Shown here: positions 1 to 9,557 of the stretch, piece by piece
How positions within the stretch are numbered: position 1 is the stretch's first letter
Layout of the letters: each line of letters starts with the position of its first letter
Assembly (NCBI GenBank): GCA_910579925.1
Contig: CAJTVY010000023.1
Coordinates: forward strand, 1-51,168
Direction: 5' to 3'
Origin: an uncultured Dorea sp.
Lineage (GTDB): Bacteria; Bacillota; Clostridia; Lachnospirales; Lachnospiraceae
Length of the DNA stretch: 51,168 bases
Position numbers and translations under genes: made by a program
Notes under the pieces: generated by a model
What the model was told of the DNA's origin: nothing
The model's input: only the letters and a program-made list of their open reading frames with translations
Database searches by the model: none

Positions 1-149
1 ACTCTTGTTCTTTTCCTTCTCATCAAAAATCGCAATTTCCTATAAAGGAACAAAGTGGGCAGGCCCACTTCAGCTCCCCTAACCCCTCACTCATGAGGGG
101 CCTGGACACTTTGTGCGCCGAGCACAATTGCGAAGCAATATTTTACCTC

Positions 150-216
150 TTGTGCGAGTGCGCATCCTCCCGGAAGGTTTTTATAATATAGGGAACGAAG
201 TTTCCTATATTACAAA
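150..216 (+). repeat. Dispersed intergenic repeat, copy A
   Basis: The segment reads GTGCGCATCCTCC, then GGTTT, then a stem TAATATAGGGAAC-GAA-GTTTCCTATATTA (184-212) and an A-run. The same order of blocks occurs at 12918-12976 with compensating changes in the stem. This suggests a small structured intergenic repeat family. Assignment rests on two copies only. Confidence 0.5.
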
Positions 217-241
217 AAAGCATGACCATACAGTCATGCTT
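214..241 (-). terminator. Probable terminator of the mannoside operon
   Basis: The stem AAGCATGAC/GTCATGCTT (218-226 and 233-241) has a six-base loop and an A-run at 214-219, which is a T-run when read on the minus strand. It lies about 365 bases downstream of the beta-mannosidase stop with no gene between. Confidence 0.6.
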
Positions 242-606
242 CTATAACTTATTAAGCGAAGTTCACCTGCCCCCAGGGGCATACGTCGCAGGGAACCTCC
301 GGGTATGATATCTGAAAATCAGATCCAACGACAGATATCCTTCATCCATCAAATATCAACACCGCAAAATTAAGCAATCAGATTGTAAGGCGAAAACATC
401 AACGGCCCATACCGCTGACAAACGGGCAGACTCCCAGTCTATGAACCAGAAATCATTCCTGCAATATTTATTTTGCAATTTTCTCCATTACAATCACACT
501 TAACATGCAACATCCCTCTCTCTACATTGAATCTCTGCTTATTGTACTGATAAAACGATGAATTGTCAAGCAAATTTTCTGCTTCCGCAGTAACAGATAA
601 CACTCC

Positions 607-3063
607 TTACCGGATGTCATACACGCTTCTGAGCCGGATTCCTCTGGCCTCTCCGGATATAATCTTTACCCGCTTCTCATTCCCGTTCAGGTCAAAATAA
701 TTGTCCGAGAGAATAAGATCTTCGTTTTCATTCAGGATTTCCACACTTTTTGCGTATGTACCCGCCCCAACGATAATCTCATCACCTTCCACCCTGAAAG
801 AAAGCTTCGGGTCTTCATACCGGAAATATTTAGGATAGGAGAAGATCACCGTCCCGTCAGAGAGGGTTCGTCCATCCTTTTGCAGCTCATAGCTTACATA
901 TTCCGTAAAAATATCCACATCGGGCAGCAGCACCTTGTCAAGCCACACACTGGACAATGGAGGAACCTTCATCTCCTTCACGCCGCCGTCTCTCACAATT
1001 TCTGCCTTTGCATTGCGCACCGACCAGGAAACCAGTACACATTGCTCTTCCATCGTCTCATTCGCTACATTTAACCGGATGGATTTCTCGAATTCAAAAT
1101 GTTCCCGGTTCATGTCAGCCTCCTGTGTCATCATACTTTCCTCCTGGCAGGAAAGCAGAAGCGGCGCAAAGAACCTTTTTTCGGCATAATGCAGCGCCTT
1201 CCATCTCCCGCAATAGTCGATGGACGACCACGAGATCACGGGCCAGCAGTCGTTTAGCTGCCACACGATCGCTCCCATACAGCGTCCCCGGTTTCTCCGA
1301 AAATGCTCGACCCCGTAGCGGATTGCGTCTGCCTGAAGCAGCTGCGACGCATAGATTAACGTGTCGAAGTCTGTCGGATAAAGATAGGTCTGCTGCAGAT
1401 AATTCATAATCTTTCCGTTTGCGCCGCGATTTCTCTGGTGTTTTTCCATCACATAAGAAAAGATATTCAGATCCCCCGGATCATCCGTAAATGTTTCAAT
1501 AGTCTTTCTGCTGGGAAACGACTGGAACCCGAATTCAGACGCATAACGAAAGAAATACTTACGGTAATCCGAAAACGGCCTGTTCCCGTGCCATACCTCC
1601 CAATAATGCACGTCCCCTTTATCCGGGCTGTTTGGCTCGTCAAAAGCCCCGCCCGACGAGGGGCTTGCCGGCCAGTAAAAGGTCTGGGGATCATACCTGT
1701 CCAGCACTTCCGGGATTAACTGCTCGTACATGATCACATAGTCCCGCACTTCTGTTTTCTTCGTTACCCAGACTCCCTCGTCCACGAACATCTCCATCTC
1801 ATTATTGCCGCACCACAAGCCTAGGGAGGCATGATGCCGGAGACGTCTGACGTTGTCGATAAATTCCTGGCGGATATTGGCCTTGAATTCCGGCGTCAGT
1901 TCATATACGGCACAGGCAAACATAAAATCCTGCCATACAATAAGTCCCAGTTCATCACAGAGATCATAGAACCAGTCTTCCGGGTAATAGCCGCCGCCCC
2001 ATACGCGTATCGCATTGTGATTCGCCGCCGCACATTGTTCCAGAAGCCTGCGGGTGGTTTCCGGCGTAACCCTTCCAAGCAGATGGTCTTCCGGGATGTA
2101 GTCTGCTCCCATGGCAAAGACAGAAACCCCATTTACCTCGTGGGCAAAGCTTTCTCCCCACTGATCCTTTTCGATCCGCATGGTCATCGTCCGAAGTCCG
2201 ATCCTTTGCTCCCATACGTCCAGCGGCTTTTCGTCTGCAATAAGCGTAACCTTCACGGTATAAAGAGGCTGGCTTCCGTAGCCGTTGGGCCACCACAGTC
2301 TGGGGTGTTCGATTAAGATTTCCCTGGGGGACCCTGCATATTCCCGGATGGTTCCGTCCGGCTCCTTAATCTCAACAGTGTAGGACAACCGGCTGTCGAT
2401 CCTCCCCGGCTCTTTGTCCAAAGGAACCTTGGAACTCTCTACCTGAAAATGCAGCACAACATTTTCATCCCGATGGTCCTGTCTGATAAAAACGCTCTCA
2501 AGCCTTGCCCTGTCCACTCCCAAAAGCGACACCGGGCGGAAGATCCCTGCATCCGGCAGATGTGCGCCCCAGTCCCATCCAAACATGCAGTGGGCTTTCC
2601 GTATATGGACAAATCCGTCCATGGCATCCTCAGACCCATGGGTCCGGCACTCTGCAAATGCTTTTCTTATATACTGCAAGGGTGAGTGAAGGACGATCCT
2701 CAGCACATTTCCTTTTTCTCTGAGAACGCCCGTTACGTCAAACTCCCAGATCCGGTGCATATTACAGGCGCAGCCTACATGCTCCTGGTTAAGATAAATA
2801 TCTGCGATTGTATCCAGCCCGTCAAAGTGAAGCAGGATCTGATCAAGCATAAGCAGTTCTGGTTCCGGATCAAAGCATACCTCGTATTCATAGTCGCTTT
2901 CCATCAGAGAAAGGGCGCGAATCTCATTGTCTTTCCAGAAGGGGTCTTCCATACTGCCGTTGCGCAAAAGATCCGTATAAACCGTTCCCGGCACAACAGC
3001 AGGCTGCGCAGCTTCTCCCTGCCGGCGCATATACCATCCCTGATTCAAATTCTGTTTTACCAT
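607..3063 (-). CDS. Beta-mannosidase, glycoside hydrolase family 2
   Basis: This 818-residue cytoplasmic enzyme should remove non-reducing beta-linked mannose from small oligosaccharides. The GH2 layout is visible: an N-terminal jelly-roll sugar-binding domain (about 1-185), an Ig-like domain (about 190-290) and a TIM barrel. The barrel carries the acid/base Glu in WCGNNEMEMF (E422) and the nucleophile Glu in ASEFGFQSF (E510). There is no signal peptide, so substrates must be imported first. The start has a good AGGAGAG ribosome site. It is the last gene of the minus-strand mannoside cluster and begins 8 bases after the isomerase gene, so the two are probably co-translated. Closely related GH2 specificities exist, but length and motifs favour mannosidase. 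Confidence 0.9.
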   Translation of the reverse strand: MVKQNLNQGWYMRRQGEAAQPAVVPGTVYTDLLRNGSMEDPFWKDNEIRALSLMESDYEYEVCFDPEPELLMLDQILLHFDGLDTIADIYLNQEHVGCACNMHRIWEFDVTGVLREKGNVLRIVLHSPLQYIRKAFAECRTHGSEDAMDGFVHIRKAHCMFGWDWGAHLPDAGIFRPVSLLGVDRARLESVFIRQDHRDENVVLHFQVESSKVPLDKEPGRIDSRLSYTVEIKEPDGTIREYAGSPREILIEHPRLWWPNGYGSQPLYTVKVTLIADEKPLDVWEQRIGLRTMTMRIEKDQWGESFAHEVNGVSVFAMGADYIPEDHLLGRVTPETTRRLLEQCAAANHNAIRVWGGGYYPEDWFYDLCDELGLIVWQDFMFACAVYELTPEFKANIRQEFIDNVRRLRHHASLGLWCGNNEMEMFVDEGVWVTKKTEVRDYVIMYEQLIPEVLDRYDPQTFYWPASPSSGGAFDEPNSPDKGDVHYWEVWHGNRPFSDYRKYFFRYASEFGFQSFPSRKTIETFTDDPGDLNIFSYVMEKHQRNRGANGKIMNYLQQTYLYPTDFDTLIYASQLLQADAIRYGVEHFRRNRGRCMGAIVWQLNDCWPVISWSSIDYCGRWKALHYAEKRFFAPLLLSCQEESMMTQEADMNREHFEFEKSIRLNVANETMEEQCVLVSWSVRNAKAEIVRDGGVKEMKVPPLSSVWLDKVLLPDVDIFTEYVSYELQKDGRTLSDGTVIFSYPKYFRYEDPKLSFRVEGDEIIVGAGTYAKSVEILNENEDLILSDNYFDLNGNEKRVKIISGEARGIRLRSVYDIR

Positions 3064-3071
3064 ATTCTCTC

Positions 3072-3749
3072 CTATACCTTCGGATATTCATTACATAACA
3101 GGCGGTATGGTTCTTCGTCCTCCTCGATCTCGGGGAAACGGCCGATCGGCTCATAGAACCGGTTATCATGTTCATCGTCGTTGCACATGGACACTTCCCC
3201 AAGAAGCACGTCTCCACTTCCCTCTTCTACATGGAAATCATGATACATATAGGGATAGATGGTGATACTCTCACCCGGCGTCAGCCTTACCTTCGTACCC
3301 GCCGGCACCGTAAATTCACGCCCGTCACAGTTTACGGTAACATCCGTATCAGCAAACTCTCCGTCTTTAGTGGAATTATATACTGTAATCAGCACATTGC
3401 CGCCGCCCCTGTTGATAATATCCTCCATCTTCTTCCAATGAAAATGCATGGGAGCCATCTGTCCCTCTTTCACCAGAAGGAGCTTCTCTGCGTATGTCTT
3501 CGTATACTTATCTATTTTCAGATTCCCATTACGGATGGTAATCAGAGAAAATCCTACCTCATCGAATTTCCCCAGGCCATAATCCGTAATATCCCATCCA
3601 AGCATATTGTCCCGGATCTCGTTATATTCCGCTCCCTTCGACTTCCAGTCTTCTGCAGACCACTTGCAAAAAGGCGGGATCTCAAAACCATGAGCCTGTA
3701 TCATCTCCTCCATGTGTCTGATTTCTGCGTTTATTTTTGATCGTTTCAT
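3072..3749 (-). CDS. D-lyxose/D-mannose ketol-isomerase family protein
   Basis: The 225-residue protein matches the D-lyxose isomerase cupin family, which interconverts D-lyxose and D-xylulose and often also D-mannose and D-fructose. The metal-site pattern is visible as MHFHWKKMED (H102, H104, E109) with a later histidine in the YMYHDFHVEEG segment. The start at 3749 is chosen over an upstream ATG because AGGAAGGAGA lies just before it, and the shorter length is normal for the family. In a cluster with alpha- and beta-mannosidases, isomerisation of released mannose is the likely job. That role is inferred from context, since sequence alone cannot separate lyxose from mannose preference. Confidence 0.82.
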   Translation of the reverse strand: MKRSKINAEIRHMEEMIQAHGFEIPPFCKWSAEDWKSKGAEYNEIRDNMLGWDITDYGLGKFDEVGFSLITIRNGNLKIDKYTKTYAEKLLLVKEGQMAPMHFHWKKMEDIINRGGGNVLITVYNSTKDGEFADTDVTVNCDGREFTVPAGTKVRLTPGESITIYPYMYHDFHVEEGSGDVLLGEVSMCNDDEHDNRFYEPIGRFPEIEEDEEPYRLLCNEYPKV

Positions 3750-3831
3750 TCCTGTCTCCTTCCTATTCATCCTGTCAAGTCCTATGATTCCTAAGATCCC
3801 TGACACGGCTTCACTCATTTACTTCATCCCT

Positions 3832-4881
3832 CTATTGTCGAAACTCTTCTGCCTTGCGCCTCTCGATCTCAAGTTCCCTGCCTGAAAGAAATGTAAGCAC
3901 GATCCTCTTTCTCTCTGTAGCAAACGGCTCCATCTCATGCAGGCTTTTCTCTTCTATATGATACTGTTTCCCGTAAACACTGGAATTGGCCGGTTCCAGC
4001 CCAATCACATAATCACCGGACGCCACGGACTTCCACTGCATAAAATACGGCAGTTCTCCCACATCATATTCCACCTTAAGCCCGATCCCAAGCTTCTGAT
4101 TCAGCACCGTGGCAAAGGTTTTCCCTTCCTGGTCCGCCGCCATCTCATGCAGGAAAACATATTCCGGCTCATGATCTCTGGGAGCCTCCATTCGGTTCCA
4201 GTACGCCACATTCTCTGCCGCCGTCTCATCCCTTGGAATGACCTTCTTCGAAGGAATCAGAATTTCTGAATCCTCGCACAGAAGGGGATAGCCTACATTA
4301 ATATGATACAAAAGCATCATCGGCTCTCTGCGGAAACCCTCGTTTGTAATCTCATCCTCAATACAGATCCGGTTCTCCCCATAACAGGTAGTAATCTTCC
4401 TTCGAAGTACAAGATTCTCCCCGAAAAGTTCCGCTTCCCTCATAGTTCCCGACACCGTCAGAATATAATCGTCTCCCACCCACCGGGCGTCTGCACCCGC
4501 ATGTTCCGCAGGCGTGGTGCGTATCCGTCCATGCATGGGAAACTCCTTACCGTCAATCTTACAGGGAGCACAGATATTCTCAAGCCCGCAGGTAAACAGC
4601 ATCCCGCCCATGATACTGCGCTGCGCCTCCGATCCATTCGTGTCAAAATGATTCCGCCCCATAAGTCCTGGTTTTGCAAGGAAACTAACGTTATGTCCGC
4701 CAAACGACACATCCGTAAGATCCAGACATTTATCAGTCATCACACTGAATTTCAGAGGTCCGTTCTTGACCTCAAACGCCCGCATTCCCCTTGCTCTTCC
4801 TTCTTCATAAGTTACTGGCCGGACATATGCAAGCTGCTGCATACTTCCCACCCTGCCAAGCAGTTCTTTCCGATCTGCCAT
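3832..4881 (-). CDS. DUF4432 family, aldose 1-epimerase-like protein
   Basis: The 349-residue protein has the all-beta galactose-mutarotase-like character of DUF4432 proteins, with conserved-looking segments such as MTDKCLDLTDVSF, LLYHINVGYP and VIGLEPANS. Proteins of this type sit in sugar-utilisation loci and are thought to bind or epimerise sugars at C1, but the true substrate is rarely known. A GGAGGT site precedes the ATG. It lies 23 bases downstream of cutC and upstream of the isomerase gene in the same operon, which suggests it conditions the anomer of the released sugar. That specific role is inference. Confidence 0.75.
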   Translation of the reverse strand: MADRKELLGRVGSMQQLAYVRPVTYEEGRARGMRAFEVKNGPLKFSVMTDKCLDLTDVSFGGHNVSFLAKPGLMGRNHFDTNGSEAQRSIMGGMLFTCGLENICAPCKIDGKEFPMHGRIRTTPAEHAGADARWVGDDYILTVSGTMREAELFGENLVLRRKITTCYGENRICIEDEITNEGFRREPMMLLYHINVGYPLLCEDSEILIPSKKVIPRDETAAENVAYWNRMEAPRDHEPEYVFLHEMAADQEGKTFATVLNQKLGIGLKVEYDVGELPYFMQWKSVASGDYVIGLEPANSSVYGKQYHIEEKSLHEMEPFATERKRIVLTFLSGRELEIERRKAEEFRQ

Positions 4882-4904
4882 ATAGACGTTACCTCCAGTC
4901 TCGT

Positions 4905-5648
4905 TTAAACCTGTCCACGCAAAATCATGCCTGCCCTTCTGATCTCTTCCCTGTCTGTACGGAAAATCTCAAATTCAGAAAACCCGGGAATCCCCATACA
5001 GACCCCCTCTTTCCGATAAGACATTCCACTGTCAATCTTCTGTTTTCCGGACATATGGAAACAATTCGCATGGATCTCTTTCTTCATCTGCCGGATCACT
5101 TCTGCATTTACTCCGCTTCCGATCAGAATCTCAATCCGGCCGTCAGCCTGCGCCATCAACCTTTTCAAAACCTCTTTCCCGGCCATACAGTCGGCTGCCT
5201 GCCCCGAAGTAAGAATCGTATCCACTCCCAGTGAAACGGCCTCCTCCAACGCACTCTCGGGATCCCGGCAAACGTCAAACGCCCGGTGCAGGGTAAACTG
5301 CAGCCCTTCTGCACACGCCCGTAATTCCCTCATCCTTCCAGAATCCAGGTTCCCGTCCGCACTTAGACACCCAACTACAATGCCGTCTGCACCCATCTTA
5401 CGAAACATCTGTATATCTTCTCTGATCATCCGAAATTCCGCATCCGTGTATAAAAAATCCCCGGCTCTGGGACGGACCAGCACATTCAGCCCGATCCGGC
5501 ACGCCTCCCGTATCTGTCTGAACTGACTCACCCCCGGCGTAGTCCCGCCGATCATCAGATTTGCACAGACCTCAAGGCAGTCTGCACCAGCCTCCATGGC
5601 AATTATTGCAGACTCTACCGAATCCACACACACTTCCAGTTTTGACAT
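4905..5648 (-). CDS. cutC: CutC family TIM-barrel protein
   Basis: This 247-residue protein carries the CutC hallmarks: an N-terminal LEVCVDSVESA strand, the MIGGTTPG loop, LVRPRAGDFLY and FTLHRAFDV. The family was named for copper homeostasis in E. coli, but no copper genes are nearby. It sits between a sugar-binding lipoprotein gene and a mutarotase-like gene, as CutC genes in gut Firmicutes and Bacteroidetes often do, so a sugar-related function is plausible. The start is uncertain. ATG codons at 5672 and just after it are also possible, because the upstream AGGG and GAGGAT sites do not clearly favour one. Confidence 0.82.
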   Translation of the reverse strand: MSKLEVCVDSVESAIIAMEAGADCLEVCANLMIGGTTPGVSQFRQIREACRIGLNVLVRPRAGDFLYTDAEFRMIREDIQMFRKMGADGIVVGCLSADGNLDSGRMRELRACAEGLQFTLHRAFDVCRDPESALEEAVSLGVDTILTSGQAADCMAGKEVLKRLMAQADGRIEILIGSGVNAEVIRQMKKEIHANCFHMSGKQKIDSGMSYRKEGVCMGIPGFSEFEIFRTDREEIRRAGMILRGQV

Positions 5649-5687
5649 CATCTTTCTATCCATCATCCTCATTTCCCTAAGTATTTT

Positions 5688-5733
5688 TAAGAGAGGCAGC
5701 CCCTCCAGGACACATTGCGGGGCTGCCCTCTTT
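5688..5733 (-). promoter_or_regulatory. Intercistronic stem-loop after the binding-protein gene
   Basis: A long GC-rich stem pairs GAGGCAGCCCC with GGGGCTGCCCTC. It lies between the solute-binding protein stop and cutC. On the minus strand it is not followed by a clear T-run, so it looks more like an mRNA-stabilising or attenuating hairpin. Such a hairpin would keep binding-protein mRNA more abundant than downstream genes. Confidence 0.45.
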
Positions 5734-5740
5734 ACTTATT

Positions 5741-7231
5741 CTACTTTGATGACTTCCATTCGTCAATCTGCTTCTGCATTTCTTCAATTACTTTGTCGAT
5801 TCCTGTTGCCTCCAGCTTCTCCTGAAGTTTTGGCAGGTACTCTTCCGGATCCACACTGCCTGTATAGAGAGACTTACCGAATTCATCAAGAACATTTCCG
5901 AATCCCGCCACTTCTGTGCTGACCGGTTCCAGATCAAAATCGAACCCAAAGGAAGGAGCTTCTACAGAGGCTGTATTAAATTCCTTAAAGGTCGCCCATT
6001 TGTCAATCGGTTCATTTTCCAGAACATAGGTATTGAATAATCCGCCCTGTACCCAGTAGGACACAGAGTAATTCTTCCTGGTCTCTTCGTTCAGCTTAAT
6101 CTTATTCTCGTACACATAAGGTTTTCCTTGTGCTTCTGCCTTCTCGTCCTCCGAAACGTCCACCTTGTCCCAGTGCTCTCCCTCAATCCCATAGTTCAGC
6201 AGGTTTCTTAAATACTCGTCCGTATTAATCAGATTCAGAAGTTCTACCGCCTTTTCGGGGTAATCTGTCTGGGCGTTAATCGCCGTCAAAGCGCCGCGGG
6301 CGGAAATATTGGTCACATAAGTATCCATAATCGGAGTCGCCACCACTTCATAGCCCAGATCTTTACCCCAGACCAGTTCTGCAAAGGGCTGTCCGTCGCC
6401 TTTTGTAACGAAACGCTTGACAGACTTGTCGTCAGAGGCCGTTGCAGCGTCCTTGTTGATGTAGCCCTCCAGGTAATATTTCCGCATGGTCTGAAGCGTA
6501 GACTTCATTTTCTCCGTCTCAAACAGATTCTTTACCGTCAGTGTATCGTCTCCATACTCGATTCCTACCGGGTTCTGAATCAGATCCATATAGATAGGTG
6601 CAGAATAACTACTGGTCAGATACATCGGAACTACGTCCGGCTCATTTTCCTTAATCACTTTAAGCCATGGCTCCAGATCCTCCAGGCTCTTTAACTCCTC
6701 TACCGGTATGTCGTATTTATCCACATACTCCTTCGTAAATACCCACATCGGCATGCTTCCGATCTCTTTCTCACTGGGGACGCCGTAAGTCTTTCCCTGT
6801 ACCTGTGCAGCCTCCCAGAAACGCTCGTCAATGTTCTTGTACATGTCCGTGTCTTTGATATAATCATCAATCTGGAGAAATGCGCCTTTGTTGGCATTCT
6901 GTAAATAATTATTTGCCCAGGAGCAGGTAAAGCACAGATCCCAGTCGTCCCCCGTGTTGATCACCACCTGCATTTTCTGGTCGTAATCGCCCCAGCCTGC
7001 CGTATTGATCTTAAGCTTTACGCCGATTTTTTCCGCTATGTATTCATTGACCTTCTCAAGAACCGCGCCCTGGTCTTTCTGTGCATCCCCGATCTGCCAC
7101 CAGGTCAGTTCCACAATCTCCTCTCCGTTGGAATTGGTCTCTGTCTTCTTTCCGCAGCCCGTTAAAAGTCCTGCCGTCATAACGACCGCAAGCCCCGCCG
7201 CCGCTAATCTTTTCCATATCTGAGATTTCAT
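5741..7231 (-). CDS. CUT1 ABC transporter, sugar-binding lipoprotein
   Basis: This 496-residue extracellular solute-binding protein has a type II signal peptide with lipobox LLTGC (lipidated Cys about residue 26). An ELTWWQIGD strand typical of the LplA/YtcQ-type oligosaccharide-binding proteins follows. The C-terminal region ends in a long amphipathic helix rich in Lys and Glu, like the DUF3502 domain of that subgroup. It should be anchored outside the membrane and deliver oligosaccharide to the two permeases encoded just upstream (24 bases away). The neighbouring mannosidases suggest mannose-containing ligands. No ATPase gene accompanies it, so a shared MsmX-type ATPase is expected. Confidence 0.88.
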   Translation of the reverse strand: MKSQIWKRLAAAGLAVVMTAGLLTGCGKKTETNSNGEEIVELTWWQIGDAQKDQGAVLEKVNEYIAEKIGVKLKINTAGWGDYDQKMQVVINTGDDWDLCFTCSWANNYLQNANKGAFLQIDDYIKDTDMYKNIDERFWEAAQVQGKTYGVPSEKEIGSMPMWVFTKEYVDKYDIPVEELKSLEDLEPWLKVIKENEPDVVPMYLTSSYSAPIYMDLIQNPVGIEYGDDTLTVKNLFETEKMKSTLQTMRKYYLEGYINKDAATASDDKSVKRFVTKGDGQPFAELVWGKDLGYEVVATPIMDTYVTNISARGALTAINAQTDYPEKAVELLNLINTDEYLRNLLNYGIEGEHWDKVDVSEDEKAEAQGKPYVYENKIKLNEETRKNYSVSYWVQGGLFNTYVLENEPIDKWATFKEFNTASVEAPSFGFDFDLEPVSTEVAGFGNVLDEFGKSLYTGSVDPEEYLPKLQEKLEATGIDKVIEEMQKQIDEWKSSK

Positions 7232-7255
7232 TCTTATCTTCCTCCTCTTAAAATT

Positions 7256-8248
7256 TTACTCTTTTACCGCACCTACCGTCAATCCGTTTACAAAGTATCT
7301 CTGGAAAAACGGATAGGCGAATATGATAGGCAGCGTGGAGATAACCACGATCGCCATCTTAATTGTCTCTTTCGGCATATTTGCCGCCGCTGTTATCCCG
7401 TCCACACCCATGGCGGCCTTGTTGCTGGCAAGCCAGTCAATGGAACTTTCAATCTGAATCAGCAGATACTGCAATGGAATCAGATCTCTGTTATCCATAT
7501 ACATCATGGCGTTAAACCAGTCGTTCCAGTAACCAAGCGTCAGGAACAGCCCGATGGTCGCAAGCCCCGGCAGCGCCATGGGAATAACGATCTGGAAAAA
7601 CAGCCTCCACTCGGACGCTCCGTCAATCTTTGCCGACTCCACCACAGCATCCGGGATGCTGGTCTTAAAGAATGTCCTAAGCACAATGATATTAAAGGAA
7701 TTCAGACACAGGGGCAGAATCAGCGCCCACAGGGAATCCTTCAGCATAAGCACCTTCGTCACAATTAAATAATTGGCAATCATACCGCCGCTAAACAGCA
7801 TAGGAATGGTGATAACCGTCGTGAAAAACTTGCGGTATGCATAGGTTTTCCGGGACAATGCATAGGCATAGGTTCCTGTCAGCAAAAGACCGATGATGGT
7901 TCCTGTCACGGTGACAACGATGGTCACGCCATAACTTCTTAAAATATTCTCACCTGCGCTTATGATATATTCATAGGCATAGAGACTTAATTTTTCCGGG
8001 ATGAACCGGTATCCGTTCATTGTAAGTGTCGCCTCATCCGTAAATGAAATGATAACCACAAAGATAAACGGAATGATGCAGATCAGCGAAAGAATGGTTA
8101 ATATTATGTTAAATGCAACATTGGTGGGTGTCTTGATCTGGTTGTATCTGCACTCATCTGCTTCCATTTTTTTTATTTGTTTCTGCATTTTTCTCTCAGA
8201 AATCTTCTTCTCGGATTTTATATCTGCTTTTTGAATTTGAGTTGTCAC
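7256..8248 (-). CDS. CUT1 sugar ABC transporter permease (LplC/YtcP type)
   Basis: The 330-residue inner-membrane permease has about six hydrophobic segments and the EAA-loop signature ESAKIDGASEWRLFFQIVIP that contacts the ATPase. The C-terminus VNGLTVGAVKE is typical of the LplC/YtcP branch. Translation begins at GTG, supported by AAGGGAGG about eight bases upstream. The first 40 or so residues are charged and cytoplasmic, longer than in many homologues. It pairs with the permease encoded 64 bases upstream. Confidence 0.88.
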   Translation of the reverse strand: MTTQIQKADIKSEKKISERKMQKQIKKMEADECRYNQIKTPTNVAFNIILTILSLICIIPFIFVVIISFTDEATLTMNGYRFIPEKLSLYAYEYIISAGENILRSYGVTIVVTVTGTIIGLLLTGTYAYALSRKTYAYRKFFTTVITIPMLFSGGMIANYLIVTKVLMLKDSLWALILPLCLNSFNIIVLRTFFKTSIPDAVVESAKIDGASEWRLFFQIVIPMALPGLATIGLFLTLGYWNDWFNAMMYMDNRDLIPLQYLLIQIESSIDWLASNKAAMGVDGITAAANMPKETIKMAIVVISTLPIIFAYPFFQRYFVNGLTVGAVKE

Positions 8249-8312
8249 ACTCTTGCCTCCCTTCTGTACGTTTCATGATTGGACGGCGCCCGTCCCGCCC
8301 GGCAGGGGCATA

Positions 8313-9275
8313 TTAAAACAGTGCGTTTTCACTATCTACCTTGGACACAATCTTGTTTGCGATCATAATCAGTATAAAGCCCACCGTTGACTGGAACAGT
8401 GCGGCGGCAGAACTCATGCCGATCTCGCCGCTTGTCTTCAATGCCCGGAAGATATATGTATCCAGAACATTCGTCACCGGATACAACGGGCCGGAATTCC
8501 TCGGAAGCTGATAGAACAGTCCAAAGTCTGCCTTAAAAATTCCTCCTACCGACATGATCAGAAGAATCGTGATTACCGGCTTAAGCAGCGGCAGCGTAAT
8601 GTATCGGATCTGCTGCCACTTAGTCGCTCCGTCCAGAACTGCGGCTTCATAATAAGTTTTATCAATGCCGCAGATTGATGCCAGGTAGACTACCGTGTTG
8701 TATCCCATTCCTTTCCACTGGCTCATGAAAATAATGATAAACGGCCAGAACTTTGTCTCTGTGTACCAGGATACCGGCTTTCCTCCAAACTGCTGTATGA
8801 TTGCGTTGAAGTAGCCTTTTTCCGGATTCAGAAATGCGAACACGCAGTAGCTTACCACAACCCATGACAGGAAGTAGGGCAGGAACATGGAACTCTGGTA
8901 GATCTTCATCATTCCCTTGTTCTTAAGTTCATTTAACAGCAGCGCAAGCACCACAGGCACCGCCACGCCTAAGATGATGAATGTAAGATTATAAAGTACC
9001 GTGTTTCTTACGATAATCCATGCATCGCCGCTGCTGAACAGGAACTTGAAATTATCAAACCAGACCGTCTCACTGGTGAACAGATTGTAGAAAAATCCGT
9101 CGCCGGATAACCGGAATTTCTTGAATGCAACCAGGATACCAAATAACGGCAGGTATGCAAAAAACAGAAACCAGACTGCTCCCGGCATGCTTAAAATCAG
9201 CAGTTCCTTATTCGCCTTAAGCCGGCTTATAAAAGTTCCTCTGGACTTTTCGGCTTTTGTTGTGTTAGATTTCAA
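8313..9275 (-). CDS. CUT1 sugar ABC transporter permease (LplB type)
   Basis: The 320-residue membrane protein has an EAA loop YEAAVLDGATKWQQIRYITL and the LplB-like FGLFYQLPRNSG segment. It is the first gene of the importer operon. The start codon is TTG, preceded by an AGGAGGAGGT site at ideal distance. A 280-base gap containing a terminator and a likely promoter separates it from the response regulator gene, so importer expression can be controlled separately from the two-component system. Confidence 0.88.
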   Translation of the reverse strand: MKSNTTKAEKSRGTFISRLKANKELLILSMPGAVWFLFFAYLPLFGILVAFKKFRLSGDGFFYNLFTSETVWFDNFKFLFSSGDAWIIVRNTVLYNLTFIILGVAVPVVLALLLNELKNKGMMKIYQSSMFLPYFLSWVVVSYCVFAFLNPEKGYFNAIIQQFGGKPVSWYTETKFWPFIIIFMSQWKGMGYNTVVYLASICGIDKTYYEAAVLDGATKWQQIRYITLPLLKPVITILLIMSVGGIFKADFGLFYQLPRNSGPLYPVTNVLDTYIFRALKTSGEIGMSSAAALFQSTVGFILIMIANKIVSKVDSENALF

Positions 9276-9499
9276 TTCTTACCTCCTCCTTTTCCCAGGT
9301 ATTCCTGTACTGCTTTTTTGCGGCCGCATTTTTCTCTGGCAATTCTCAGGAATACCCTACTGTCTGTCAACTTACCGGTTCGTTAATCTGCAGTATTTTT
9401 TATCTATATCAACTATATCATTGTGCAGTTTGTATTAAAAGTTGAAAACTTTTAGGTTTGTTGAAAAAATTCTAGTGTTGTTACAGAAGTGTTTAAGCA
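9276..9499 (-). promoter_or_regulatory. Probable control region of the importer operon
   Basis: This AT-rich leader lies between the response-regulator terminator and the importer. It contains a dyad AAAAGTT-GAA-AACTTTT at about 9437-9453 that could be an activator site for the neighbouring AraC-type response regulator. TTGACA-like and TATAGT-like elements can be found, but none has convincing spacing, so no exact promoter is called. Confidence 0.4.
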
Positions 9500-9542
9500 C
9501 AAAAAAATCGTGAAATAATTTGTTCATTATTTCACGATTTTG
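9500..9542 (-). terminator. Terminator after the response regulator gene
   Basis: A long AT-rich stem pairs ATCGTGAAATAAT with ATTATTTCACGAT and ends in a seven-base A-run at 9501-9507, which is a T-run on the minus strand. It lies 15 bases after the response regulator stop. Confidence 0.85.
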
Positions 9543-9557
9543 TCCATCAGGAAGCAC

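Larger units (their letters stand above)
1..606. other. Left-edge non-coding region with hairpins
   Basis: No convincing gene is seen here. The stretch is rich in inverted repeats. A perfect stem AAGTGGGC/GCCCACTT lies at 53-70, a CCCCTCA/TGAGGGG stem lies around 83-101, and further stems occur at 184-212 and 218-241. Part of it (about 150-216) resembles a second intergenic copy near 12918. It is the 3' side of the minus-strand beta-mannosidase gene and probably contains that operon's terminator. Confidence 0.5.

Noticed and set aside
1831..2316. Long plus-strand open frames inside the mannosidase genes
   Set aside because: They lie wholly inside well-supported minus-strand genes, lack ribosome sites and show no family features.
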